A DNA stretch of 36,106 bases from Phaeoceros laevis (GCA_049999765.1 JBNGIQ010007776.1:1-36106); one strand, 5' to 3'; positions 9,853 through 19,549 are shown, numbered from the stretch's first letter. Notes: generated by a model not told the origin, from the sequence alone. Program-made: numbers and translations.

Positions 9853-11619
9853 GTGGGGGATACCTCAGAGGAGGATGATGATGAAGTCACAGCACTGCTA
9901 ACTGCACTTGAAGGGGTTCCATCCTTCAGTTTTGATCGAGAAGAAGCGCAGGCTCTAGCAGTCGCCATGACAACTCCCCCAGATCCTGCCACAATGCGAG
10001 AGGCTTACACTGGACCTGATGCAAAGCACTGGAAGAAGGCTGTACAGGAGGAGTATGATTCTCTGATCGAGAATGGTACCTGGTCGCTGCAGAAACTCCC
10101 ACCTAGACGCAAGGCGATTTCCAACAAATGGGTATTTAAAACAAAGTTCAATGCTGATGGCACCATTGCCAAGTATAAAGCTCGACTTGTTGTACGGGGG
10201 TTCTCTCAAAGGTATGGCAAAGACTATTTTGAGACCTTCGCTCCTGTAGTCAAGTTTCCCACTTTGCGTTTGCTGATGGCTCTCTCAGCACACAGCGACC
10301 TCGACCTCCATCAGATGGATGTCAAGACCGCTTTCCTTCATGGGACGCTTGAGGAAGAGCTGTATATGGCCCAACCAGAGAGCTATGTCCAACCTGGAAA
10401 AGAGGATCTGGTGTGTAAGCTACACAAAACTATATATGGTCTAAAGCAAAGCCCGAGGGCATGGCATACACGAATAGACACATTTTTATTGAGGTGTGGT
10501 TTTACCAAAGGGACGGCAGACTCTAACCTGTATGTGTTACGAAGGAAGGATGCATACCTTCTCTTGCTCGTGTATGTCGATGATTTAATCTTGGCAGCAT
10601 CCACTGGACCAGGCAGCTTGCTCCAAACTGTGAAGAACCTTTTGAACTCCGAGTTTGACATGACGGATGTTGGCGAGCTTAAATGGTGCCTGGGTGTTGA
10701 AGTCACAAGGGACAGGGCTGCTCGTACCTTGACTCTCTCTCAGAAGAAGTATATAGATGACAGCTTGAAGCGTTTTAACATGTCTGAAGCACACGGCACT
10801 AACACTCCTCTGACATCAGGTGTTAGGCTGTCAAGAGAACAGTGTGCAAGAACAATAGCAGAAAAATATGAGATGACAAGAATCCCGTATAAGCAAGCTG
10901 TTGGAACACTAATCTATCTGCAATGCCTTACGAGACCAGATATCTCCTTTGCAGTTCATGTTGTGTCCCAGTTTCTATCAGACTATGGAGCAGAGCACTG
11001 GATTCAGGTTAAACGCATTTTGAGATACCTTAAGCAAACTAAAGTATACTGCATTGTGTATACTGCCTCTGACAAAAAGGGACTCACCCTCCTAGGGTAC
11101 AGTGACAGCGACTGGGCTGCCGACCCAGATAGCAGGAAATCTGTTGCTGCGTACGTTTTTATGTTGGCAGGGGGACCACTTGCCTGGTCCAGTAAGAAGA
11201 ATAATAATATCTGCCTATCTAGCACAGAGGCGGAATACAAGGCATTAACAGTTGCTACAAAAGAAGCTATCTGGGATTGCAGATGTTTGGAGGATACGGG
11301 GAACAAGCAGGAATTTCCTACAGCCCTGCGCTGTGACAACCAGGGTGCAATTGCACTCGCTGGCAACCCCGTTTATCATGCTCGCACGAAGCATATTGAA
11401 GTTCATCACCATTTTGTGCGAGAGGTGATTGCAAATGGACACATCACCTTGGAATATGTCAACACCTCGCAGAACACTGCAGACCTACTGAGAAGTCCTT
11501 GCCCAGCGAGCTGCATCTTCGGCACTGTGTCAATCTTGGACTGGTGCCTGGAGACAGCAACAACGTCAAGAAGCATTAGCTTATCTAGGCTAGGTAGAAT
11601 GTTGTGCATGCATTGTTAA
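9853..11619 (+). pseudogene. Copia reverse transcriptase and RNase H
   Basis: A 588-codon open stretch with all copia RT landmarks: KWVFKTKFNADG, ARLVVRGFSQ, FAPVVKFPTLRLL, QMDVKTAFLHG, the catalytic YVDD at 10573-10584, and RPDISFAV. RNase H follows with GYSDSDWAADPDSRKS, STEAEYKAL and TKHIEVHHHF. It is the same frame as gag and integrase, so the ancestral element had one gag-pol ORF. The last 40 or so codons are shifted: after QNTADLL (near 11490) the neighbouring frame reads KSLPSELHLRHCVNLGLVPG, the normal copia C terminus. Apart from that, this is the best preserved part of the element. Confidence 0.94.
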
Positions 11620-12264
11620 AGTGACAGAACAGACCTGCACCCACCTGCATGCATGGTATCATGCCTGAACTTCGTGGTCAGGCACTGCACAACACACAAC
11701 AAAGCACAACCACCACACACACCAGTCAGTCCATACTAATCTGCTGCAATAGAGTGACTGGGGAAGCTGGGGAAGAGTGAGGATTGGCGCACTATAGTAG
11801 TTTATGCACGTGGAAGCCGGGCTGGAGTGAATTGAAGTCCGTTTCATCCTAAGACTTGACTTCCTGCATATGAAGTTTGCTGGCGCCCAATTTTCACCAC
11901 TGCAGCGGAGATGACATCCTCTGATGCTACCAACTGGGAGGCGCTGACGCCGCTCAAGGGAGAGATATTGAGACTCGGAGAAGGACAAGCTGTTGTCCGC
12001 CCACATAGCGGATGCAGCTGCAGCCTTCAAGTTGTGTGGGGAGAAATCCCGGGCGACCTCCAGTTCGGCAACCAATTTCTCTAGGCGATAAAGAACTTCA
12101 CCAAGCAAAGCGATCAGCATGCGCAAAAGTCTGGCAGCCATGCCCAGCAGCGGCAGCCATGCCCAGCTAGGAGCGCAAGCAGCATCTTTGCGCAAGTCGG
12201 AGCGTAAGCGGCTTGCGGCGCGAAGGCAAGTGACTGAAATGACTAAGTATGGATTGAGTGGGGG
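11620..12264 (+). other. Copia 3' untranslated region with polypurine tract
   Basis: There is no sense-strand gene. The polypurine tract GAGTGGGGG (12256-12264) directly precedes the right LTR and primes plus-strand synthesis. A tandem duplication of GGCAGCCATGCCCAGC lies near 12132-12168. A 178-codon antisense frame (12195 down to 11659) has a Leu/Glu-rich stretch; I do not recognise it and treat it as unproven. Confidence 0.7.
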
Positions 12265-12517
12265 TATTGGGGTTAGGGTTAGGTTTAGGACATCGTTTCA
12301 TATTCAACCCATACTTAATTAATAGCTATGGTCACTTCGACTATAGTTAAGTAGATTGTAGTTAGGTAGTTATTAGTTGAATAACTACCTACACAAAGAC
12401 ATCAGCGGCCACCTTTGTGTGGCTATGTAAGACACATTCACGTGACACCATCGAATTCATTCTATTCTACAACTTTGTGTCTCTCTCGCGCTCGCACGTT
12501 TAATCTCGATTACAGCA
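12265..12517 (+). repeat. Copia 3' LTR
   Basis: This matches the left LTR with about five substitutions and one single-base gap. It starts TATTGGGG after the polypurine tract and ends TTACAGCA before the CAACT duplication. The long open frame beginning within it at 12415 is a by-product of read-in to gypsy gag; gag proper resumes at 12523. Confidence 0.94.
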
Positions 12518-12522
12518 CAACT

Positions 12523-15045
12523 CACACATATCAAAGGCATAGCTCGAGAGGGAGGAATTATCAAGAGGCATATGTTAGGCAAGAATCTGCAAGTGAGACA
12601 GCACCAGCAGAATTTCCTCATCAGCCTGAGGTAGGCATTTCAGAAGAGAGTGAGTACTCAAGCCTAGTAGTTGAAGTTATGGAGGGCAACAAGGTTTTCC
12701 GTGATGAGGTGTATACAGGAAAATATGGAAAAGCATGTCTTTGGCAAGACAAATTCCTTGCTTCGATGGCTGCAATCGAGATCAGGTCTCCTGGGTTCAC
12801 TCCGAAGTTTGCATTTCTTCAGCTGCCAACTTACTTAGGTGGTGATGCTTTAGCCACTTATCGCAAGTATAAAAATGAGGTACTTGCTGATTGCGAAGAC
12901 TCTGATGGTGAAGGCCTAAGGGAGTTGTTCGAAGAAGATGTTATGACGAAAGAAGAGCTAGAGGCAGAAGACGCAGAGGCCAAGGCTTTAAGGTTGTTAG
13001 AAGCTAGGAAGAAGAAGGTACAGAAGCGAAGTGGACCAGATCCTGTTCAGACCATGTTTCAAATTTTCAAGCATGAATTTCCAGTTGCAACTGTGGAAAG
13101 AATTGATGAGATCAGCAAGTTTGCTTTCAAGTCTGGTGAAAGTCTCAAGAGTGCGTATTTGAGACTTGAGCAGCTACTAGAGGATACGGAGTTTAGTAAT
13201 CCGAGGGCTGCAGCTGAAGATTATTTGGCAGCCATGCCTTATAAGAAAAGAGTGAAAGTGACTGATGCTGTCCACATGACATATGGAAGGAAGTACACTC
13301 TTCAGCAAGTTTATGAGATGGCTGAGAAGATCTGTCCAGCTACAGCATATTCCAATGCGTACTTGGAGCGACGTAATCATGGTGTGAAGGGCTTACCATC
13401 CACAAGTAGTGGCATCCGTAGTTCAAGGAATAAGGTTGTTATACCATTCAGGAGGGAAAGGCCAGCAAATTTAGGACAAGTAAATCAACCATGTGGAAGG
13501 TGTTTGGGAGATCATCCGATCAGCCAATGTGAGTACAAGTGGGGTAACTCTAAGGCCAAGGATCCATGCCCAAACTGTAACAGGTATGGGCATGCAGGGC
13601 AAGCATGTTGGAAGGCAAATCCAGATCTTAAGCCAGCTGATTTACTAGATGAGAAGGAGGCTCCTGCCAAGCCTAAAGCTGGTAATAATCCTCGGCCTAA
13701 GGCAGCGGCAAGCAAGAAGGCCATGATGTCCAAAATAGAGGAGTTGGAGAAGAAGTTGGAAGCCTTATCAGCTAGCAAAGCTGAGAGTAGTGATCAAGAA
13801 GAAGAGTATGTTGGCACATACATGGCTTTGAGCACCAGAGTGACTAGATCATCTATAAAGGAGAAAACTAGGTCTGCAAGTGCTGAGGTGGAGAAGAATG
13901 TGAATCCAGGAGTTGAGCCTACAAGTGAACTGAATAAGAAGACTAGAGTGTTCGATAAGATGCCTGCTTCATTCACACAAAAACCTGGCTCCAGAAGTGA
14001 GGATATGCAGCTAGCTATCAAGAAGGGTAAAGTAGCTAGTTTGCCAAGACTAGCCTCAGAGGTGCTGATTCAAAGAATGTTAGATGCACAGTGCATCAGT
14101 CTTGGTGATTTAGGAATGACCAGCTTGGATTTGAGAGCTGCAGTCCAAAATTGGATTCTTGCAGGTCAGGGTAAGCAAATGCAAAGCGTGCAGGTGGTTG
14201 CACCCACAGCAGCAAATGCAGCAGTGTTGATTGGAAAACCTGCTATCCTGCATGAGCAGAGAGTGCGGCTTAGGGCAAGTGTGTCCATGGTGGATAATTC
14301 GGCAAGACACATCGAAGTGGATGGTGTGGCACCACAAAATGTGCTCATTGACACAGGTGCTGAGCCAGTGATTTTAGGTAAGGGGTTGATGCTTGCACTT
14401 GGTTTACATGGTACCAAGCTGCAAGACACTAAGTGGAAGTTGACCACTTCAGCGGGTACAACAGAGAAAGTGCTTGGCGAGACCAAGGCATTGATCAAGA
14501 TTGCCTTGAAGCCTAGAAAAAGTGATGCTACTGAAGTGTTTGTGAGATGCATGGTGACAGAGGCCGAAGGATATGATGTGCTCCTAGGCTCAGATGTTAG
14601 GTATTGGCCTGGTTTAGGAACTGACCCACTCACGGAGCAAGCATTTTATCGTCCAGGTTGGCAAAGAGGAGAGTATGAAAAGATTGCCACAATTCCTCTC
14701 AGGTTACATCGGGCACCTAAATCATCCCAAAGAGAAGTACACATGGCATTTGCAGGTTGGGGGGATGAGGAACCATCATGTTTGGGTGGTGCAGATGAGC
14801 TATGGGCTGATGCATTAGCAGCTACAGAGGTAGCAAGTGAGAACACCTTGTGGCAGCCATCAGGCCAGGTGTTGAAAGTACATGACAACCATCTCATACA
14901 AGAAGCTCAAAAGAGAGAGGTTCTTGTCCAATGTAATGAGCCTGGAGTTGGGGCCATTGACTATGAGCCAGAGAAGATGGTAGTAGATGCAAGTATCGGC
15001 ATAAGGTCAGAAACAAGGGCGGACACAAGAGTGATAAAATGGTAG
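12523..15045 (+). CDS. Gypsy gag and aspartic protease (continued)
   Basis: An uninterrupted stretch of about 840 codons continues gag after the copia insertion. A capsid-like region includes LQLPTYLGGDALATYRKYKN, then FKHEFPVATVERIDEISKFA. A basic stretch and two zinc knuckles follow, CGRCLGDHPISQC (13492-13530) and CPNCNRYGHAGQAC (13567-13608). A Lys/Ala-rich coiled-coil-like linker leads to the protease: LIDTGAEPVILGK (catalytic Asp in DTG near 14350), with the later hydrophobic-hydrophobic-Gly motif as YDVLLGSDVRYWPG. About 400 bases of linker separate protease and methyltransferase. A TAG at 15043-15045 ends the frame, but the same frame continues at once into the methyltransferase, so one gag-pro-methyltransferase polyprotein is likely ancestral. 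Confidence 0.9.
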   Translation, partial: HTYQRHSSRGRNYQEAYVRQESASETAPAEFPHQPEVGISEESEYSSLVVEVMEGNKVFRDEVYTGKYGKACLWQDKFLASMAAIEIRSPGFTPKFAFLQLPTYLGGDALATYRKYKNEVLADCEDSDGEGLRELFEEDVMTKEELEAEDAEAKALRLLEARKKKVQKRSGPDPVQTMFQIFKHEFPVATVERIDEISKFAFKSGESLKSAYLRLEQLLEDTEFSNPRAAAEDYLAAMPYKKRVKVTDAVHMTYGRKYTLQQVYEMAEKICPATAYSNAYLERRNHGVKGLPSTSSGIRSSRNKVVIPFRRERPANLGQVNQPCGRCLGDHPISQCEYKWGNSKAKDPCPNCNRYGHAGQACWKANPDLKPADLLDEKEAPAKPKAGNNPRPKAAASKKAMMSKIEELEKKLEALSASKAESSDQEEEYVGTYMALSTRVTRSSIKEKTRSASAEVEKNVNPGVEPTSELNKKTRVFDKMPASFTQKPGSRSEDMQLAIKKGKVASLPRLASEVLIQRMLDAQCISLGDLGMTSLDLRAAVQNWILAGQGKQMQSVQVVAPTAANAAVLIGKPAILHEQRVRLRASVSMVDNSARHIEVDGVAPQNVLIDTGAEPVILGKGLMLALGLHGTKLQDTKWKLTTSAGTTEKVLGETKALIKIALKPRKSDATEVFVRCMVTEAEGYDVLLGSDVRYWPGLGTDPLTEQAFYRPGWQRGEYEKIATIPLRLHRAPKSSQREVHMAFAGWGDEEPSCLGGADELWADALAATEVASENTLWQPSGQVLKVHDNHLIQEAQKREVLVQCNEPGVGAIDYEPEKMVVDASIGIRSETRADTRVIKW

Positions 15046-16020
15046 CCAGATGAAACTGGCATAGTGTTGCTGGAAGTATTTGGTGGCATCTCTTCAGGTT
15101 TGGAAGCTGTGTTGCAATGTGGGATTAAGGAAAAGAAGTACCTTTATTGTGACCCAAGTTGGCAAGCTCAAGTGGCTGCTAGAGCTAGAGTGCAAGCTCT
15201 TAGCAAAAGGTATCCCAACTTGCTGCCAGATGCTATACATGGTTTTCAATCTACATTTCCAGCAGACCTTAGATTATTAAGTGGTGAGCATCTGAGAGGG
15301 TTAGGCCAAGATATTGACCTGATCATTGCGGGGTGGGAATGCCAAGGCATGTCCCGAGCAGGCAAGGGAAGAGGCCTTGCTGATAAGCATTCTGAGCTCT
15401 TTCATGAGTTGACCAAGGTTCTGAGAATGGTGCAATAGCAAGAAAGACCTTGCGCATACATTTTTGAGAATGTGAGTGCATGTTATGATAGGCGTGAAAG
15501 GCTGAGAAGGGATTATCAAGAGATAAAAAGTTGGCTAGGAGAGGAAGTGATTCTTGATGCTGTCCAATTTGGATCAGTAGCACATAGAGTTCACAGCATG
15601 TGGACAAACCTTGCTGCAGCCAAACATCTAAGAAAAGCACGGGGGGTTACAACCAGACCTGCAAGGATGGTGCATGACATCTTAAAGCCAGGAAGGTATG
15701 CGCAACAAGTAGTGAAGAATGATAAGTTGCCGCAATACCCGGTGAATCTGGTTGGTAAAGCTAGGGTGGTATGGCCTACACTTGTAAGCACTCCTAGATC
15801 ATATGCTTTTCGCAATGGTGGGGCTGAAGTTGTAATGGATGCTTGGGGGGAAGAGCTTGGAGAGCCTGATCCAGAAGAGAGGGAGGCTGCCATGGGGTTC
15901 CAACCTGGCTCAACCGTAGTGTTGGGTTTAAGTCCACAAGCTAGATGTAAGCTTCTGGGTCAGGCTTTTGATTTGAACAGCCTATGCTGGTATCTTAGTT
16001 CATGCACATCAGATGTTTGA
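15046..16020 (+). CDS. C5 cytosine DNA methyltransferase domain
   Basis: This domain would transfer a methyl group from S-adenosylmethionine to cytosine C5. Motifs appear in canonical, non-permuted order: motif I VLLEVFGGISSGLEAVLQCG (about 15064-15123), motif II region YLYCDPSW, motif IV GWECQGMSRAGKG with the catalytic Cys codon at 15340-15342, motif VI YIFENVSA (FENV at 15463-15474), motif VIII AHRVHSMWTNL, and motif X region LLGQAFDLNSL. The AHR...W.NL and RCKLLG parts recall the DNMT3 family more than MET1/CMT; the order excludes the rearranged DRM type. Motif IV has Glu in place of the usual Pro before Cys. One TAG at 15436-15438 interrupts an otherwise open frame. Position after protease and before RT shows that it belongs to the polyprotein. 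Confidence 0.9.
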
Positions 16021-17815
16021 ACAAGCCACCTTAGGGTGTAATGGACTGCGGTTAGAAAAAGATGCTAATTACAAGAAGGAGAGTGTGGAGCCTTCTGAGG
16101 ATGAAGACAAGTGTCCTGTTTTGAGTGCTGAAGTTGCTAAAGTTGTTGATACTCATGGAGACAAGGAGCATGATGGTTGTGCTGAAAATGGAGCAGCTCT
16201 GGGTGATGCACCTGAAAGGCTTGTTAGCTCAAAATCTGAATCAGTGCCTAGATATTCAGATCATGAGCAGGCTTTCAATTGGCTAATTGACCCATCTTTG
16301 TCCATGTCAGAGCGAAGGGAGGTTCTACGGCTGCTAGAGAAATATCGACATGCATTTTCTTTCTCAACAGCTGAATTGGGCCGGTATGGGAAGGTGAAAT
16401 TCAGCATCAAGATGGTCAATGATGCTCCCCTTTTACGTAGGCGCCATCGTTTAAGTAAGGCCGAGTGGGATTTGGTGGAAGCTAGGTGCCAAGAGTTAGC
16501 TAAGGAGGGCCTCATCAACAAGTCTAGTTCACAATTTGCTGCAGCAACAGTGTTGCCACCAAAAAAGGATGAACATGGAGGCTGGGCAGAGCGCCGCATG
16601 TGTGGCGACTATTGGCCTTGAACGCAGCAACTCCGCAAGATAACTATCCTATGCCTACGCCTGATGAAATCTTTGATGCCATAGGAGGATCTAGATACTT
16701 CACTACTTTAGATCTGAGGCAAGGTTTCAATCAAATCTTGATTGAAGATAGTGACAAGCACAAAACAACATTCTAGGGGTGTGATTGTCTATGGGAGTGG
16801 AATCGGATGCCATTCGGCTTGAAGAATGCTTCCATTCACTTTCAACGGGTCATCAACATTGAATTGCTAGGTTTGCCCTTTGCCCGTTGTTACATAGATG
16901 ATGTCATTGTCTTTAGTAAGACATTTGCTGAGCATTTGGAACACTTGGAAGCTGTGTTAAAGCGGCTGCAGGAAAGTGGGTTGAAGGTATATCCTAGAAA
17001 ATGCAAGTTTGCAAGTACCAAGGTAGAGTACCTTGGCCATTTGGTCACTCCAGATGGTATATAACCGCAGCAATCCAAGATTGTAGCTATTGCCCAGATG
17101 CCAAGGCCTATGGATGTCGCCTCACTTCGTGCCTTCTTAGGTTTGGGCAATTACTACAGGAAGTTTTGTAAGGGCATGAGCAGCATATGTAAGCCCTTGT
17201 ATGAGTTGTTGGAGAAAGATGTAGCATGGCATTGGGATCTAGAACATGGATTAGCTTGGATAGAGCTCAAGGATGCTTTAGTGAGTTATCCCGTGCTCAA
17301 AAGGCCTGATTATTCACTCCCATTTGTGTTGTATATTGACTGGAGCATGCTTGGGTTTGTCAAAATGGGGGGTTAGGGCTTCCGAGCCCTAGCACTCTTT
17401 ATATATGATTGAATAAACACACTTAGCATAACTCACCCTTAGAAGGGGAGCTTGATTTCTAACAGGGTTGGGTGCCATTCTAGCACAGGTGAATGCCCAA
17501 CAAGAAGAACAAGTTATTGCGTATGCAAGCAGGTCGAATAATGCTGCTGAAGCAAATTACAGCTCTTATGAGGGTGAGTGTTTGGCTGCAGTTTGGGGAG
17601 TCCTACATTTCCGACTATATTTGTATGGAAGGAAATTCCAGATTGTCACTGATCATCAGCCTCTTTATTGGCTGATGACTAACAGTAGGTTGACTAGAAA
17701 ATTGGCTCAGTGGGCACTCTTATTGTCTGAATATGAGATGGACATAGTTCACAGAGCGGGTCGCATTCACAACAATGCTGATGGTTTGTCTAGGAATCCA
17801 GCAAGTAGTTCCAGT
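16013..17815 (+). pseudogene. Gypsy reverse transcriptase and RNase H
   Basis: The pol frame opens at an ATG at 16013 that overlaps the methyltransferase stop (ATGTTTGA, 16013-16020) in a different frame. After an acidic linker come the RT motifs LLRRRHRLSKAEW, GLINKSSSQFAAATVLPPKK, LDLRQGFNQILI, MPFGLKNA and YIDD (16891-16902), followed by FLGLGNYYRKF. RNase H shows SYEGECLAAVWGV, VTDHQPLYWL and RIHNNADGLSR. Lesions are a frameshift at 16615-16622 (GDY then PLNAATPQDNY in the next frame), TAG at 16774, TAA at 17062, and a 107-bp insertion at 17358 in the first RNase H strand. Removing that insertion together with one GGGTT copy restores DWSMLGLGAIL. Confidence 0.92.
17358..17464 (+). mobile_element. 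107-bp solo LTR (miniature LTR element)
   Basis: The insert starts TGTCAAAATGG and ends TTTCTAACA, so it has TG...CA termini, and is flanked by perfect GGGTT copies at 17353-17357 and 17465-17469. It contains a TATATATGA box-like stretch and an AATAAA-like motif (TGAATAAACA). Length, termini and 5-bp duplication fit a solo LTR of a miniature (SMART/TRIM-like) retrotransposon. It is the youngest or one of the youngest insertions in the stack. Confidence 0.82.
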
Positions 17816-17924
17816 GATGTTACTGGAGCACGACAGGACTATGGTCCTATGCATATGACTCCTAGTGCATGCCTTGCACTGCTCGCAAGCCAAGTTGTGG
17901 ATGCACCAGTAGCAGTAGTGGCTA

Positions 17925-19237
17925 GTGAATCAGTACGTTATATATGGAAGGATGAAATGGCTATGGACATTCTTGCAAGGAAAAGAACTGCCCAAAAGTA
18001 TGTCTTTGAAGTGGAGAGATCAGCTTCGCCATCGAGTCAAGAGGTATATGTGGCAAGATGGTCAATTGCATTTGAAGACAAATGGTATTCCTCAATGTGT
18101 GCCTCTGCCAGATGCTAGGAAGGCACTCATTCTTGCAGCTCATGAAGAGATAGGACATTTCGGCATCAAGAGGACGCACAACATGTTGTCCCCCATGTAT
18201 TATTGGTCATGTATGTATGTTAATATTGAAAGGGTAGTGGCTGAATGTGCAGTTTGTGACCGGGTAAGAGCTCGATTCACAGCCAATGATGTAGTCATGC
18301 ATTCTCTTCCTATCCATGGTTTATTCTTCCGGTGGTCCATAGACTTGATGCCCGAGCTACCAACCACCGAACAAGGTAATAAGCACTGCATGATCATGGT
18401 GGAGCATTTCTCTAAGTGGTGTGAAGTTGCAATCTTTCCAGAAAAGACATCCAAGAATACAAGCAGTGCATTTCTTTTATCTGTGTTGTCCCGGTTTGGT
18501 AGTTGTGCTGAAGTTCTTACTGACCAAGGAACTGAATTTCGTGGGGAATTCCAAGATTTGTTGGATAGATGTCTCATTGATCACAGACGCACGTCTTGAG
18601 ATCATCCCCAAGCCGATGGATTGGCTGAGCGGTTAGTTCAAACCATCAAACGGGCTTTGTGTAAGTTTTGCTTGGAGCATAATCCAGAGCGTTGGGATGA
18701 ATAGTTGCCATACATAGTGTTGGGATACCGTGTAAGTGCTCAAGCTGCACTTGCAAATTTTAGTCCGTATTTTCTACTCTTGGGCAGACAACCCGTGCTG
18801 CCTAATGTTGCTCAAGACAATCTTACCAAGCCAGTTGACTGGAGCATGGATGTTCAAGAGTGTTTGGCAGGATTGAAGGAGCGGGCTGAGCTGTTTGCTC
18901 GCATTATGCCTATGGCCATGGAGAATTTGGCCATTGCACAACATAGGGATCAGTTGAGGTATGCATATACACATAGTGGGTCTTGGAAACCGAAGGCTAG
19001 GAAGTTTGAGGCCGGGGATTATGTGTATCTAGAGAGGAAACCAGCCAACACTCTTGAAGTAGCCACTGGCCGCACCATATTGCGTGTGGTAAGTGTGGGC
19101 AAAGCAGGTGTGGTGGAGCTAGAGGGCCAAGATGGACGACGGTGGAAGGAACATGTGAAGCATTTGGCACCCTGCCATTTGCCTAACTTGGATACTGAGC
19201 TTCGGCCTACAACGTGGCATCCACCATCTAATTTGCC
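17925..19237 (+). pseudogene. Gypsy integrase
   Basis: Integrase joins element DNA to the host genome. The zinc-binding HHCC part is visible as HEEIGHFGIKRTH with CAVCDRVRA. The catalytic core has RWSIDLMPEL (D), EVLTDQGTEFRGEF (D) and DGLAERLVQTIKR (E). The C-terminal part includes YVYLERKPANTLEV and ILRVVSVGKAGVVELEG, an SH3-like GPY-type region. The frame changes near 18018 between RNase H and integrase. Two nonsense codons follow: TGA at 18597-18599 (between RRTS and DHPQADG) and TAG at 18702-18704 (between WDE and LPYIVLGYR). Single transitions from CGA and TGG would explain these. The frame then runs open through the PHD finger to 19391. Confidence 0.92.
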
Positions 19238-19238
19238 T

Positions 19239-19373
19239 TGCTCCAAATGTGGACGCACCAGAGATGCTGATGTTATGCTCTTATGTGATCGTTGCAACCA
19301 AGGCTACCATATGTATTGCCTATGGCCACCTTTGGAGGAGGTGCCTCAAGATAGTTGGTTTTGTGCCAAATGT
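19239..19373 (+). CDS. PHD finger at the C terminus of gypsy integrase
   Basis: PHD fingers read the modification state of histone H3 tails in the nucleus. The Cys4-His-Cys3 pattern is complete: CSKC, then 11 residues, CDRC, four residues, H, MYC, 14 residues, CAKC. The middle reads DADVMLLCDRCNQGYH and CLWPPLEEVPQDSWFC, very close to the general PHD consensus including the Trp two residues before the seventh Cys. It is in frame with the integrase, 12 codons after HPPSNLP linker sequence begins, and the ORF stops at 19391. In chromoviruses this place holds a chromodomain; a targeting role is therefore inferred. No lesion is seen within the domain. Confidence 0.93.
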
Positions 19374-19540
19374 TTGAGTTTGTCCAAGTGATTGCTTTCT
19401 GCCATGTGGATGTACTCATGGAGGAGGTGACGTTTGGTGTTTGATATGTATCGTTGTGTATGTTTCTTTTCTTTTGTTAATCTTTTGCCAATTGCTTCCT
19501 CTAAATGCAGAACGTGCCCATGTTAAGTGGCCAAATTCTG

Positions 19541-19549
19541 CAGGGGGGA
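19541..19549 (+). promoter_or_regulatory. Gypsy polypurine tract
   Basis: CAGGGGGGA directly precedes the LTR start TGTGACATCGC. Its position defines 19550 as the true start of the right LTR. Confidence 0.85.

Larger units (their letters stand above)
5650..12517 (+). mobile_element. Ty1/copia element, full length
   Basis: A 6868-bp element flanked by a perfect 5-bp duplication, CAACT at 5645-5649 and 12518-12522. It has two near-identical LTRs (about six differences in 254 bp), a tRNA-iMet-type primer-binding site, gag with a CCHC knuckle, protease, integrase, RT and RNase H in the copia order, and a polypurine tract before the right LTR. Integrase before RT makes it Ty1/copia. The gag-pol ORF lies mainly in one frame and has several stops and frameshifts. 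It inserted into the gypsy gag gene, so it is younger than the gypsy element. Confidence 0.95.

Noticed and set aside
12415-12522. Gypsy gag starting at the ATG-like codon at 12415
   Set aside because: These codons are copia LTR sequence, identical to 5650-5903. The frame is open by chance; gag resumes at 12523 and really starts at 5578.
16611-16625. Intron at the RT break near 16615
   Set aside because: No GT...AG pair is needed; the reading simply continues in the next frame with no missing residues except one, so a single-base indel is enough.
18705-19391. PHD finger as an independent host gene
   Set aside because: It is in the integrase frame with no stop, splice site or promoter between, and is followed by the element's polypurine tract and LTR.
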